NCBI GenBank assembly: GCA_963674665.2
Contig: CAXXPL010000005.1
Span: forward strand, 496,001 to 560,000
Source: G963674665 sp963674665
GTDB taxonomy: Bacteria; Desulfobacterota; Desulfovibrionia; Desulfovibrionales; Desulfovibrionaceae
DNA length: 64,000 nucleotides
Reading direction: 5' to 3'
Positions 43,596-53,900 of the stretch are shown piece by piece. Under the pieces are notes generated by a model. It saw only the letters and a program-made list of their open reading frames with translations, was not told the origin of the DNA and searched no databases. The number at the start of each line of letters is the position of its first letter. Position 1 is the stretch's first letter. A program made the position numbers and the translations under genes.

Positions 43596-44924
43596 ATGAA
43601 AATCAAACGGTTTATCAATAAACAGGGCGTTCGATCGCTTCTCATGGATTTCAGGGAGATGATCCCTGAGGGGTTCCTTGTTGTCGATACCGAGGAAAAG
43701 CCCCTGTTCGGCACGTCAGGAAACTGGACATGCTCTTTTCCCTTTTACCTTGACGGAAAACTTGTGGGGCACGTCCTGGGCGACCCCAATTCCAAGATAG
43801 TTGCCGCGGCCTTGCAGAGCATGGCGGATGTGGAATCCGAGAAGCGCTCCCTGGCCCGAGAAACACTGGAACGCTACAAGGAGTTGCGGCTTTTCTACGG
43901 CCTGGCGGACAAGTTGGCCAGCCAGATGGACTCCTCCCTTGTGGGGCGGATCGTCCTGAACGAGACCTTGCGTCTCATAAAGGCGGACAACGCCTCGGTC
44001 ATGCTCGTTGACTCGAGCGGCGCCCTGGAGATCCTGGCGGGCGCGGGCTCGTGGAGCAAAACCGGAAAACGGGGCACCATCGCCGGATTGGGCATCTCCG
44101 GCACCATCCTGAAAAGCGGCAAGGCCGAGATCGTCAACGACGTGCATCAGGACTGCCGCTTTTTGGCCGGCAATATGCCCATCCGTTCCCTGATGTGCGC
44201 GCCTTTGAAGATTCACGACAAGTGCATCGGAGTCATCAACGTCAGCACTCTGGAGCGCCACACCTACACTGCCGAAGATCTGAAGCTCCTTTCCAGCGTC
44301 GCGGGGCAGGCGGCCGCCCTCATCGAGAACGCCAAACTCTATGGCGAACTTCAGGAGACATTTTTCAGTACTGTGAACGTCCTGGCCGAGACGATCGAAA
44401 TGCGGGACCGATACACCGGTGGGCACACCCGCAGGGTACGAATGTTCTCCCAGGCCATCGGTCAGGAGTTGGAGCTCACTCCGGAAGATCTCGCAACCCT
44501 TACCTTGGCCGCCAGCCTCCATGATATCGGCAAGATAGGCATAGATGACGACATATTGCGCAAGCCAGGGGCATTGACCGGGGAGGAGTTCGCCGAGATA
44601 AAAAGGCATCCGGAGTATGGCGCTGAAATCCTGACTCATGTAAAAGGGCTGCGTCACCTTGTTCCCATTGTGCGTCATCACCATGAGCGCTATGATGGCC
44701 TTGGCTACCCCGATGGTCTGAAAAACGAGGAGATCCCCTTTCTCGCCAGAATCATTTCGGTGGCGGACGCCTTTGACGCCATGATAATCGATCGCCCCTA
44801 TCGTAAGGCACTGACATTGCAACAGGCGCTGAACGAACTCGACGGCAACAGGGACACACAGTTTGACGGGGCCATCGTGACGGCTTTTTTCAAGGTCTTT
44901 CACGCCCAGAAAATCGGAATTTGA
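43596..44924 (+). CDS. GAF/HD-GYP domain phosphodiesterase
   Basis: Likely cyclic-di-GMP phosphodiesterase, 442 residues. An N-terminal region of unclear fold is followed by a coiled segment, a GAF domain (about 115-250: NETLRLIKADNASVMLVD, MCAPLKIHDKCIGVINVS) and an HD-GYP domain. The HD-GYP residues are complete: RYTGGHTRRV, SLHDIGKIGIDD, RHHHERYDGLGYPDGL and RIISVADAFDAM. It heads a same-strand run in which the next gene encodes a lone receiver domain 14 nt downstream, so the two probably form a signalling pair. Confidence 0.92.
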   Translation: MKIKRFINKQGVRSLLMDFREMIPEGFLVVDTEEKPLFGTSGNWTCSFPFYLDGKLVGHVLGDPNSKIVAAALQSMADVESEKRSLARETLERYKELRLFYGLADKLASQMDSSLVGRIVLNETLRLIKADNASVMLVDSSGALEILAGAGSWSKTGKRGTIAGLGISGTILKSGKAEIVNDVHQDCRFLAGNMPIRSLMCAPLKIHDKCIGVINVSTLERHTYTAEDLKLLSSVAGQAAALIENAKLYGELQETFFSTVNVLAETIEMRDRYTGGHTRRVRMFSQAIGQELELTPEDLATLTLAASLHDIGKIGIDDDILRKPGALTGEEFAEIKRHPEYGAEILTHVKGLRHLVPIVRHHHERYDGLGYPDGLKNEEIPFLARIISVADAFDAMIIDRPYRKALTLQQALNELDGNRDTQFDGAIVTAFFKVFHAQKIGI

Positions 44925-44938
44925 CCGGGAGGAAATGG

Positions 44939-45313
44939 ATGCCCAAGATATTGCTGGTGGACGACGAGCCGCATATCCGGTTGTTGTTGGAAGAAGCCCT
45001 TGAGGAGCTCGCGGAATTGGGTGTCCAGCTGTTGTTCGCCGTCAATGGCGCACAGGCGCTCGAAATCATAGAAAAGGAAAAGCCCGAGCTGGTATTTCTC
45101 GACATCATGCTCCCTGAAGTGAGCGGATACGATGTCTGCAACAAGGTGAAGAAGGAGCTGGAACTGCCAGGGATCCACATCATCATGCTGACGGCCAAGG
45201 GGCAGGAGTTCGACAAGATTCGCGGACTTGATTGCGGGGCCGACGCATACTTGACCAAGCCCTTCAACCCCGTGGCCGTTAAACAGAAAGCCCGCGAGGT
45301 GCTGGGGATTTGA
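44939..45313 (+). CDS. Stand-alone response regulator receiver domain
   Basis: 124-residue CheY-like protein. Acidic pocket LLVDDEPH, phosphoacceptor Asp in LVFLDIMLPEVSGYD, then MLTAKG (Thr) and LTKPFNP (Lys). There is no output domain. GGGAGGAA precedes ATG 44939. It sits between the HD-GYP gene and a deacetylase gene, whose TTG start overlaps its stop. Confidence 0.92.
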   Translation: MPKILLVDDEPHIRLLLEEALEELAELGVQLLFAVNGAQALEIIEKEKPELVFLDIMLPEVSGYDVCNKVKKELELPGIHIIMLTAKGQEFDKIRGLDCGADAYLTKPFNPVAVKQKAREVLGI

Positions 45314-46101
45314 CAGGACAGGCATCAGGGACCGGTTCTCCTTCCAGGAACTCCGACACCGTCTGCGTGGCGGTGCTCGCCCATCCTGACGACGAGGTCT
45401 TCATCGCCGGTACGTTGCGCTGCATCTTGGAGCGGGGGGATGAAGTCCACTGCGTCTGGATGACCTCGGGCGAGGCCAGCGGAGGCGCCGCCAGACGGGA
45501 AGCGGAGCTCGCCAGGGCCGTTTCCATTCTGGGACTCGAACCCGGAGCGGTTCATCTCGCAAGGTTTCCCAACCGGGGCCTGCTCCCCAGACTCCAAAAC
45601 ATGGCCGAGTGGCTCGGTGAATTGTTCCTCCGGCTCGCCCCCGACGAGGTGTTCACCACCGCCTACGAAGGGGGGCATATCGACCACGACGCCGTGAACT
45701 GGGCCGTGCACAAGGCCTGGACCAACGCCGCTCCCGAAGCCGTGTGCCAGGAATTCCCTCTGTATAACCGCACCGGGCCCAGGTTCCTGCGTGGATGGCG
45801 TGTGAACGACTTTCCTCCCGACGCCGACGATGTGCGACATACGCGTTGCACCCTGGGGCAGTTGGAGTGCAAGTTCGCCATGATGCGCGCGTACCGCAGC
45901 CAGTGGGCGGATCTGCTTCCCTTCAGGCTGCTCATGCCGGCGAGAAAATTTCTTGAAAAAGGTGAACCGCATCGCCTCATGCCCATGGGCAGGGACTACC
46001 TCGCTCCCCCGCATGCGGGAATCTTGAATTACGAACGCAATCCCGGACTGTTCCATTTCGCGGACTTTAGTGAGGCGGTGAAAGCCGCCTCCCGGGAATG
46101 A
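45310..46101 (+). CDS. PIG-L/LmbE-type N-acetylglucosamine deacetylase family protein
   Basis: Zinc hydrolase of 263 residues. The metal and catalytic motif is LAHPDDEVF, the third ligand is in HIDHDAVNWAV. The family deacetylates GlcNAc-containing lipids, thiol precursors or glycans. TTG start at 45310, overlapping the receiver stop, with GAGG upstream. The next gene, a glycosyltransferase, overlaps by 4 nt (ATGA), which supports a glycan substrate assembled by the same operon. Confidence 0.88.
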   Translation: MTGQASGTGSPSRNSDTVCVAVLAHPDDEVFIAGTLRCILERGDEVHCVWMTSGEASGGAARREAELARAVSILGLEPGAVHLARFPNRGLLPRLQNMAEWLGELFLRLAPDEVFTTAYEGGHIDHDAVNWAVHKAWTNAAPEAVCQEFPLYNRTGPRFLRGWRVNDFPPDADDVRHTRCTLGQLECKFAMMRAYRSQWADLLPFRLLMPARKFLEKGEPHRLMPMGRDYLAPPHAGILNYERNPGLFHFADFSEAVKAASRE

Positions 46102-47357
46102 ATCTAACCCTCACCTGGACAATGAAAGCACCCAAGACCGCATATGTACTTCTCTGGTTTCCGGAACCCACGGAAACCTTTCTGTTTCGCGAGGTCCTCG
46201 GGCTGTGGCGCCTTGGACTCGACCTGGACGTGTACACCATATACGGCCCCTTGCGCGGCGAACGACTCACGCCGGAGATGCGCGCACTGGAGCGCCCGAT
46301 TCACAGACTGGGCATCCGGGCTCTGCCAGGTGTCCTGCTGGACAACCTATTCTGGTGGTTTCGCGCGCCGAGCGCATGCGCCAACTTATGGAAAAAAATT
46401 GTCTTTCGCCGCTGGAAAGGACTGGAAAAGGGCGGAGAGAACCTCATCGCCTTCCTGTACTCCTTTCGCCTGGCGCGGTTGTTCCAGAAAAACGGCATCC
46501 GGCACGTGCACGCCCCCTGGGCCAGTGGTCCGGCCACAGCCGCGTGGTGCGCGGCTGGTCTCCTGGGGATTCCCTTCAGCTTCACCGGCAGGGCCTGGGA
46601 TATCCACCCCCCGGACGGCGCGCTGGAGGACAAGATCCGCGATGCGGCCTTTGTGCGTTGCAACACCAGAACCAATGTGGGCTACCTGCGCGAGCTGGCA
46701 GCTCTGTCACCCGACGATGAAAAGATCCGCCTGGCTTACAACGGAATCTCCCTGTCCGCCAAAAAGGATGCGCCTGTGAGCATGCGCCCCCCGTATAAAC
46801 TCATGGCGTTGGGACGCTTCGTGGGCAAGAAGGGGTTCGAATACCTGATCCGGGCCTGCCACATCCTGCGGGAGCGCGGTCTGGACCTGGAGTTGACACT
46901 GGCGGGGGCGGGACCAAAAGGCACATCCCTGAAACGCCTGACAGTTGGACTGGGACTTGGCGACGCCGTGCGTTTTCCAGGGTTCGTACCCCATGACGAG
47001 GTGGCCCGGCTCTATGCGATTTCGGACCTGTTCGTGATGCCCAGCGTCATAGATACTTCCGGGGACCGCGACGGCATCCCCAACGTGATCATGGAGGCCC
47101 TTGCGCACCGGCTTCCCGTGGTGGCCACGGACGTCTCGGGCATTGCCGAAGTCATCGAACACGGCGTGACCGGGGCTCTGGTGCCCCAGCGTGATGCCCT
47201 GGCTCTGGCCGACGCCATCCAGGCTATGCTCGAGGACAGGGAAGGAGCCATTGCCATGGCCGAGGCGGGGCGGAAGCGGGTGCTGCGGATGTTCGATCCG
47301 GACAGGAACTACCAAGCAATCATCGATTTGCTCGAGGAGTTCACCCCCGCGGGGTGA
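46098..47357 (+). CDS. Glycosyltransferase family 4-like protein
   Basis: GT-B fold sugar transferase of 419 residues. N-terminal acceptor domain (LWFPEPTETFLFREVLGL, HVHAPWASGPATAAWCAAG, FSFTGRAWDIH) and C-terminal nucleotide-sugar domain (LMALGRFVGKKGFEYLIRA, RFPGFVPHDEVARLYAISD, GIPNVIMEALAHRLPVVATD with the E-x7-E type donor site). Relatives act in capsule, O-antigen or exopolysaccharide synthesis. ATG overlaps the deacetylase stop. Confidence 0.9.
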   Translation: MNLTLTWTMKAPKTAYVLLWFPEPTETFLFREVLGLWRLGLDLDVYTIYGPLRGERLTPEMRALERPIHRLGIRALPGVLLDNLFWWFRAPSACANLWKKIVFRRWKGLEKGGENLIAFLYSFRLARLFQKNGIRHVHAPWASGPATAAWCAAGLLGIPFSFTGRAWDIHPPDGALEDKIRDAAFVRCNTRTNVGYLRELAALSPDDEKIRLAYNGISLSAKKDAPVSMRPPYKLMALGRFVGKKGFEYLIRACHILRERGLDLELTLAGAGPKGTSLKRLTVGLGLGDAVRFPGFVPHDEVARLYAISDLFVMPSVIDTSGDRDGIPNVIMEALAHRLPVVATDVSGIAEVIEHGVTGALVPQRDALALADAIQAMLEDREGAIAMAEAGRKRVLRMFDPDRNYQAIIDLLEEFTPAG

Positions 47358-47376
47358 GAATCAAGGAGTGGGGCGG

Positions 47377-48117
47377 ATGTCGGCCATCATCACCTATGTG
47401 CATCACAACTGTTTTTTCCTGGAGCTGCAGGGTAAGACCCTGCTCTTCGACTATCCCTCGGAAAAGTACCGTACCCCGGAGGCCCGTGCACTGGTTGAGC
47501 GCAAGGTTGAGGGAGCGGATCTGTGGGTGGTGATCTCCCACAGCCACCCCGACCACTTCAGCCAGGAGATAGTCTCCTTTGCTGGCATGGCTTCGCGTTG
47601 TCGTTACATCGTGTCCTACGATGTTCCCGACATGTACCCGGAGTTCGAATACGACGCCGGACTGGACGTGACGGTGCTGGACCCGGACGAACCGGCCGAA
47701 GTGCTGGGAGTGCGCATCGAGGCCTTCGAGAGTACTGACCTGGGAGTGGGGTACCTGTTCTCCTTTCCGGGGTGCGGGGTATATTTCGGGGGCGATGTGG
47801 CGGCCTGGACCTGGGACAAGCTGACCCCACGCGCCCGTGCCGCAAGTCAGGCCCATTTCGACGCAACCCTCAGGACCTTGCGCGAGCGTGACATCCGGAT
47901 AGCCTTTTCCAACGTGGACAAGCGGCTGAGCAACTGGGCAGGGGGGCTGGAGTTCGCCCGGACAGTGGCTCCGCCGGTATTCGTACCCATGCATGTGTTC
48001 GGCAAGACCGAATGGCTGAATGAATTCGTGGACTTCGTGCACCAGGGAGAAAGCGCGCCCGAGACCATGTTTCTGTATGAGCGCTGCGGTGATCTGCTGC
48101 AGGTGAAGTGCGGATAG
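47377..48117 (+). CDS. Metallo-beta-lactamase-fold hydrolase
   Basis: 246 residues. The metal-binding motif HSHPDHFS is at about 50-57; the HNCFFLELQGKTLLFDYP start, the FGGDVAAW Asp and the late PMHVFGKTEW His complete the UlaG/YcfL-like MBL pattern. Function unknown: members of this branch act on phosphodiesters, lactones or nucleotides. It starts 20 nt after the glycosyltransferase stop, with AAGGAG upstream, and closes the five-gene run. Confidence 0.8.
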   Translation: MSAIITYVHHNCFFLELQGKTLLFDYPSEKYRTPEARALVERKVEGADLWVVISHSHPDHFSQEIVSFAGMASRCRYIVSYDVPDMYPEFEYDAGLDVTVLDPDEPAEVLGVRIEAFESTDLGVGYLFSFPGCGVYFGGDVAAWTWDKLTPRARAASQAHFDATLRTLRERDIRIAFSNVDKRLSNWAGGLEFARTVAPPVFVPMHVFGKTEWLNEFVDFVHQGESAPETMFLYERCGDLLQVKCG

Positions 48118-48232
48118 AAAACAATACAAAATAGTTTGGGAGAAAAGTCCTCGAGGGACCTCTTCCAGGGCTGGGCTTGCCCCTCCCTTCTCCAAAGACT
48201 CCGATCCAATATTTCGAGAATGAAGAGACGCA

Positions 48233-48264
48233 CAGGGGAAGCCATTATAAACTGGCTTCCCCTG
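48233..48264. terminator. Hairpin between convergent genes
   Basis: CAGGGGAAGCCA pairs perfectly with TGGCTTCCCCTG around an 8-nt loop, between the MBL-fold gene and the convergent PEGA-protein gene. There is no U-tract on either side; probably a bidirectional 3'-end structure. Confidence 0.6.
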
Positions 48265-48301
48265 AGCAATTCCTAATATGGAAGAATGTCGCTTCGTCGG
48301 A

Positions 48302-50137
48302 TCAGCGGCAGAAGCCCTCCTTCTGGGCAGTGGAGATGGCTTCGCAATGCCCCAGGGCGCAGGCTTGCCAGAAGTCGTAGCAGGCGGATTCCCTGTCCTC
48401 CTTGAGAACGTAGGCCTTGCCCCTGGAGAGGTAGGGAGCGGCATTGTCCGGATCGAGCTCTATGGACTGGTCGAAATCCTTCAAGGCCTGATCCACCTTC
48501 TGGGATTCGAAGAGCAGGTTGCCGCGCACCAGGTAGGTCTGGGCCTCATGGGGGGCGGCGTTCACGGCCTCTTCCGCCAAGCTTAGGGCTTTGCCTGTGT
48601 CCTTGGCCAGCTCAGCCTCCTGGATCTGCTGGAACAGGGTCTGCATCCTCTGCTCAAGGGCTTCCTGCTGGGCCTTGGTCTGGGCCTTTTCAAGCTGGGC
48701 ACCCAGCTTCACCCGGACCCGGATCACGTTTCCGGAGGTCACGGCGGCGGTGAGCTCCTTTCTGCCCACACCCTCCTTGGCGATCTCGATACGGTACGAT
48801 CCAGAGGGCAATTCCATTCCCTGTTCGAACTGTATGGGCAGGTCCATGAGCTTGATCACCGCGTCGGGCACGTCCACGGTGACAAAGAGTTTGCCCTTGG
48901 TGGGATCCTCGAGCACAGGCTTTTCAGGCTTGTCCTCCTTGCGCTCCTCCGGGGGGCGCAGATCGAAGGTTACCTTCATGTGCCTCCCCTCTTTGATCTC
49001 CACGTTGCGGACCTGGGTGTCATAGCCTTTTTTCTTGACCTCGACCTCATAGACACCCGGGCCAAGGGGCATTCCCTGTTCGAATTTGGGAGCGATGTTC
49101 AGGATGCGGACGGATGCGTCCTCGGGAATGGTCTCCACATAAATTCGCTCCTTGCCTTTCTCCACAACCTCCGTCGGGGGCTCCTTCTTTTCCTCCACCG
49201 GCTCTTTTCGCTCCGGTTCCAGGTTGATGGAAACTCGGGTGTCCTTTCCCGCAAACACCTCGGCGGTCAATTCAGTGGCCTCATAGCCATCGAATGAAAC
49301 CTTGATGACGTATTTACCCGGGGTGAGGGACATGCCCTGTTTGAAAGGAAGGTCCACATCCTGAAGCTTGACGATGGCCTTTGTAGGGGAGGCCTTTACG
49401 TAGAGCCGTCCGGGGCCGTCCGTGGGTTGGTCCGAAGGTTTGTCCAAGGGCTTATCCCCGGCTTTTTTATCCTTCTCCGTCCCGGCCATGTCCTGGGGCT
49501 TTTCCTTGGGGGTTTCTTCGGCTTTTTTGTCCGCAGTTTCCGGAGCTTTCTTGGTCAGATCAAAGGACACCTTGAGATCCTTTCCCTTCACGATGCGGAC
49601 AGTGCGAACCTGCTTCTCCAGCCCGTCCTTGCTCACCTCGACGATGTATTCGCCGGGGCCCAGTCCAAGTCCCTGCTCGAATTTTGGGGCGATGTTCAGA
49701 ACACGCACCCTGGCGTCCTTGGGGGTGACCTCCACGAAAAGTTTCTCTTTCCCGGAATCCTTGGGGGCATCCCCGGTTTTTTCGGATTCCTCCTCCTTGG
49801 CCTCTTCCTCTTTCTTGTCCTTTTTCTTGAAGGAGACGTTGAGCCGGGTATCTTTTCCGGCAATGACGGTGACGCTCTTGGTTATGCTGGAATATCCCTC
49901 GGCGCCCACCTGGATCACGTAATTTCCTGGAGGCAATTTCATGCCCTGATAAAAAGTGATGGAATTGTTGAGAATTCTGATTATGGGCGTGCTGACGTCG
50001 GTATCGACATAAAGCTTGCCCTTGTCCTGGGCTGTGGCATTGACGGGAGAGAGGAGGGCTGGAAAGCAGAACGCCAGCGTGAGCAGGAGGGCGGTGTGCA
50101 ACCTGACTCGAGGTGCCGGAAAATTCGGTTGTCGCAT
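48302..50137 (-). CDS. Exported PEGA-repeat protein with C-terminal TPRs
   Basis: 611 residues beginning with a signal peptide (LHTALLLTLAFCFPALLSPV). Five PEGA-like beta units of about 63 residues follow at roughly 41-104, 132-194, 244-306, 331-393 and 416-478. Each has a KLYV-type start, a FxQGMxLxPGxYxI core and an IxxGxDxxVxF end, and they are joined by Glu/Lys/Pro-rich linkers. A short coiled segment and TPR repeats (about 530-605) with four cysteines end the protein. PEGA domains are surface-layer or envelope anchoring modules; the exact role is unknown. Start ATG 50137 has AAGGAAG upstream. Confidence 0.8.
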   Translation of the reverse strand: MRQPNFPAPRVRLHTALLLTLAFCFPALLSPVNATAQDKGKLYVDTDVSTPIIRILNNSITFYQGMKLPPGNYVIQVGAEGYSSITKSVTVIAGKDTRLNVSFKKKDKKEEEAKEEESEKTGDAPKDSGKEKLFVEVTPKDARVRVLNIAPKFEQGLGLGPGEYIVEVSKDGLEKQVRTVRIVKGKDLKVSFDLTKKAPETADKKAEETPKEKPQDMAGTEKDKKAGDKPLDKPSDQPTDGPGRLYVKASPTKAIVKLQDVDLPFKQGMSLTPGKYVIKVSFDGYEATELTAEVFAGKDTRVSINLEPERKEPVEEKKEPPTEVVEKGKERIYVETIPEDASVRILNIAPKFEQGMPLGPGVYEVEVKKKGYDTQVRNVEIKEGRHMKVTFDLRPPEERKEDKPEKPVLEDPTKGKLFVTVDVPDAVIKLMDLPIQFEQGMELPSGSYRIEIAKEGVGRKELTAAVTSGNVIRVRVKLGAQLEKAQTKAQQEALEQRMQTLFQQIQEAELAKDTGKALSLAEEAVNAAPHEAQTYLVRGNLLFESQKVDQALKDFDQSIELDPDNAAPYLSRGKAYVLKEDRESACYDFWQACALGHCEAISTAQKEGFCR

Positions 50138-50409
50138 TGTTCTTCCTTGTGCCATGTCTTTGTGATAAAATGAAGATATGTACGGAATCCGCAGGTTGCC
50201 GGGAAGCCGGAAAAATATCTTTTTTCACGGCCCTGTGCAAGAACGGCGGAATCCATGTTTTCCCTGCCTACATGGCCGGAGGGTGCTTTACAAGCCGAGG
50301 GTGGTCGCTTTTACTATTCTTTTGCATACGTCTTCAAGGAATCTGTGATAGTATCCGGGCGAGTTCACAGGGAACTTGAGGAGGTTTGCCTTCTGGACGC
50401 CCATGGGAT

Positions 50410-50724
50410 TTATTTGAAGAAGAAATCCCAGAAATAGAAACCCACCCCGAGGCATGCGAGCAAAAGGAGAGATATAAAGGCAACGAGGGCAATATAGCCG
50501 CGATGGTAATAACGTTTGGAGTATTTCACCTGGACCACCACGGTGTCGCCGGCCTGTTCCTCGACCTTGACGACCTTGTAGTGCCTCCACCTGTTGTCCC
50601 ACCCCTTGTGGGTGGAGAGGATCAGATTCTCGCGCAAGGCCGCGAAATCGAAGACAGTAGGAAGATCTTTGATCTCTTCCCCGGTGGCGATATCAATAAA
50701 AACAGTGTTAACGGTTCTATGCAT
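50410..50724 (-). CDS. Small tail-anchored membrane protein of unknown function
   Basis: 104 residues. A soluble N-terminal part (TVFIDIATGEEIKDLPTVFD, GWDNRWRHYKVVKVEEQ) is followed by a basic segment KRYYHRGY and one C-terminal helix (IALVAFISLLLLACLGVGFYF) ending in WDFFFK. I do not recognise the family. It sits 272 bp upstream of, and on the same strand as, the PEGA-protein gene and is divergent from the alpha-2-macroglobulin gene. The start is not backed by a strong ribosome binding site. Confidence 0.6.
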   Translation of the reverse strand: MHRTVNTVFIDIATGEEIKDLPTVFDFAALRENLILSTHKGWDNRWRHYKVVKVEEQAGDTVVVQVKYSKRYYHRGYIALVAFISLLLLACLGVGFYFWDFFFK

Positions 50725-50911
50725 GATCAGTCTTTAAGTTGTAGTTGAGAGGTTCTTTCACTGCTAAATATATTAGCCAAACACACATCAATGGTAAAGA
50801 CGTTAATACTTGAAATGTCAATGCGCGATAGATCTGCAATGTTGTAAAGCCTGATGGGTTCGCGTATCCAGTGCTGTTTCGAACATAATACTACTGTTTC
50901 GGGAGGGAGCC

Positions 50912-53900
50912 ATGAGTGGCAAACAGGAAAAAAACGAGAAACCCTGGTTAGCAGACGGTAGAAATATCGTAATAGTGCTTCTTGTGATTGTCTCGTTGGT
51001 CCAGGGTTTTTTGTTGTTCAGGCGGGGGCCGGATCCGGATCTTACGGTCAAGAAGTCCGAGCCTGCTGTGAATGCCACTTTGGCCGAGGGAGGGGATTCG
51101 AAGAACGCCACCCTTGCGGCTGGTTCCGGCGATGAAGCCAATGCCACGATAGCCGAAAAACCCACGGAACCGCAAGTGGCTCCTGAACCAGAACCCGAAA
51201 CAGGACCGCAAAAGGTGACAATCTCTGGCGTCACCCTGGAGTCAGAGCAGCGCAGGTTCCTGCTGATGGCCTTTGACAAGCCTGTGGGCCTGGAACAGGT
51301 CGGCAAGATTCTGGATACCCCTCCTTTCTCCATCTATCCCGAATTGCGTGGCGTCTGGTCCTGGATAAGCCCATACACCCTTCGGATGGATTTCGAGGAG
51401 CCCCTGGGCACCGGCAAGGACTATTCCCTTACCGTGGACGCGGACAAGTTGAATAGCGAAGCCTACGAGTTGACTGGAGACACCGATTTTTCGATCCGTA
51501 CATACGACTTCACAGTGAACACCCTGTCGCTGGAAGAGGATTTTTCCAGTGAAAAGAAAGGTTCGGTCTATTTCAAGGGGCAGGTGGAATTCACCTATGA
51601 GGTCGACCCCAAGGCCCTGATAGGCAAGCTCGCCTGCTACCGAATCAAGAAGCAGGACCAGGAACCGGTGATGGTAGAGCTGACCACCTCCTACCGTACA
51701 CGATGGTTTGACTTCCGCACCGCCCCCCTGGAGAAGGATCTCACCCCCAGCACCTTGCATTGTCAGGTGGAGGCAGGGCTTCCCAGCGCGTCCGGGAAAA
51801 TGCATCTGGCCAAGACATTTTATCAGGAATACACCATGCAGCTGGATCCCGACCTCAAGGTCCTCAAGGCCGAGGTCCAGTCAGAGGGCGCAACCGCCAG
51901 CATGCGCGTGACCTTTTCCGCGCCCGTGGTTCCGGAGACCGCCGACCGCTACGTGCACATAATGCCGGAAACCAAGCATTCATTATCCTCCAGCGGCCGC
52001 GAGCTCGTGCTCTCGGGCGATTTCGAACCCGGCAACAATTACACCCTTGTTGTGGACAAGGGGCTTGTGGCCGCGGACACTTCCGTTCTGCAGGCCTCCT
52101 TCGAGACGAGTCTGTTCGTTCCCAACGCCCAGCCGAACGTGGCTTTCAAGGACCCCGGCATATTCCTGCCTGTGGGCGGCTACAAGAACCTGGCCGTGGA
52201 GAGCGTGAATCTGCCAAAGGCCAAGCTCCAGATCGACAGGGTTTACATCAACAACATCTTCATGATGCTGCAGGACTACTCCTCCAGCTACGTGCTCAAC
52301 ACCTCGGGGTACAACGGCACGTTGCGGCATTATCTGGGCGACCGCGTGGTGGACAAGGACGTGCTCCTGCCAATGAAGGAGAACAAGGTAATAACCTCCA
52401 CCCTGGACATCGAGAGCTATATCAAGGATCAGCGTCCGGGGTTCTACCGCATCTTCCTCACCGCACCGGACGAGTGGGACAGCTCCCAGCGATGGGTGCT
52501 TCTCACCGACCTGGGAATCGTGGCCAAGAAGGGGCAGGACGACGTCATGGTCTGGGTCAACTCCTTCAAGACCATGGATCCCGTGGGGCAGGCCAATATA
52601 TCCTTGATCAGCGACCAGAACCAGCTCATCGCCTCGGGCACAACGGATGAGAACGGGCTCTGGCACGCCAGGGACCTGGCCAAGGTTTTCAAGGACAACA
52701 CTCCGTACATGGTCCTGGTGGAGAAGGGCGAGGACATGAGCTTCCTGCTCTTCGACCAGTTCAAGATCGACACCACGGGCCAGGATGTGGGCGGCGAGAC
52801 AGTGGCCAAGAAGGGGTACCTGGCCTACCTTTACGGGGAGCGTGATCTTTATAGGCCTGGCGAAAAAATGCAGGGCTTGGCCATCATCCGGCAGGCCGAT
52901 CTGAAAACGCCCCCCACCATGCCCTTGCAGGTGGTTCAGAAGGGCCCCCAGGGCAAAGTTCTGTCCAAGCGGGTCCTGAACACGGACGAGCGCGGCATTG
53001 CCGAGTTCGCCTACGACATTCCCGGCTTCGCCCTCACCGGCGATTACACCCTGGATGTGGTCGTGGCGGAGAAGGTCATCGGCAGCTACCGCTACAAGGT
53101 CGAGGAGTTCGTTCCGGACCGCATCAAGGTGGAGATCGCTCCTGGCAAGGAGTCTTTTGCTCCTGGCGAAACCTTGAAATTCGATGTGGACAGCCGCTAT
53201 TTCTTTGGTCCCCCGGCGTCCGGCCTGCCTGTGGAGTCCAAGGTGCGGCTCATGGCCGCATCCTTCAATCCCGAGGGCTTTGAGGCCTTCAGGTTTGGCG
53301 ATCCCGAGCGTGAGTTCGAGGAGCAAAACCTGGCAGTGGGATCCCCGGAGGATTATCTGGACGAGGAGGGCAGACATGCCTTCAGCGTGGAGCTGCCCAG
53401 GAACCTGACCCCGCCCGCGGCGCTGGACGCCATGCTCTTCGCCCGCGTCAGCGAGCGCGGGGGGCGCGGCGTGGCCGCGATGCAGGCTGTCCGCGTGCAC
53501 GCCTACCCCCGCTATCCTGGGCTCAGAAGCCTCGAGGACCACGGCGTGTCTCCGCGAGAGGCCGTGAACGTGGACTATGTGGTGGTCACTCCGGACGGAA
53601 CCAAGCAGGACGGCGCCAATCTGCTGCTGGAAGTTTACCGCGACCGCTGGCAGACAGTGCTGCGCCACACCGCTTCGGGGGGCTACCGCTACGAGTCGGT
53701 GCGTGATTCCGAGCTCGTTTCCTCGGAGACCTTGAAGAACGCCAAGGCAGAGGGGAAGGTCAAAGTGACTCCCCCGAAATACGGCAGCTACCGCATACGC
53801 CTCTCCGACCGGGACGGCGGCGCCACCAGCCAAGTGAGCTTCTACGCCGGCGGATGGGGCTACTCGCCCTGGGCCATCGAGAACCCGGCCACACTGGAAC

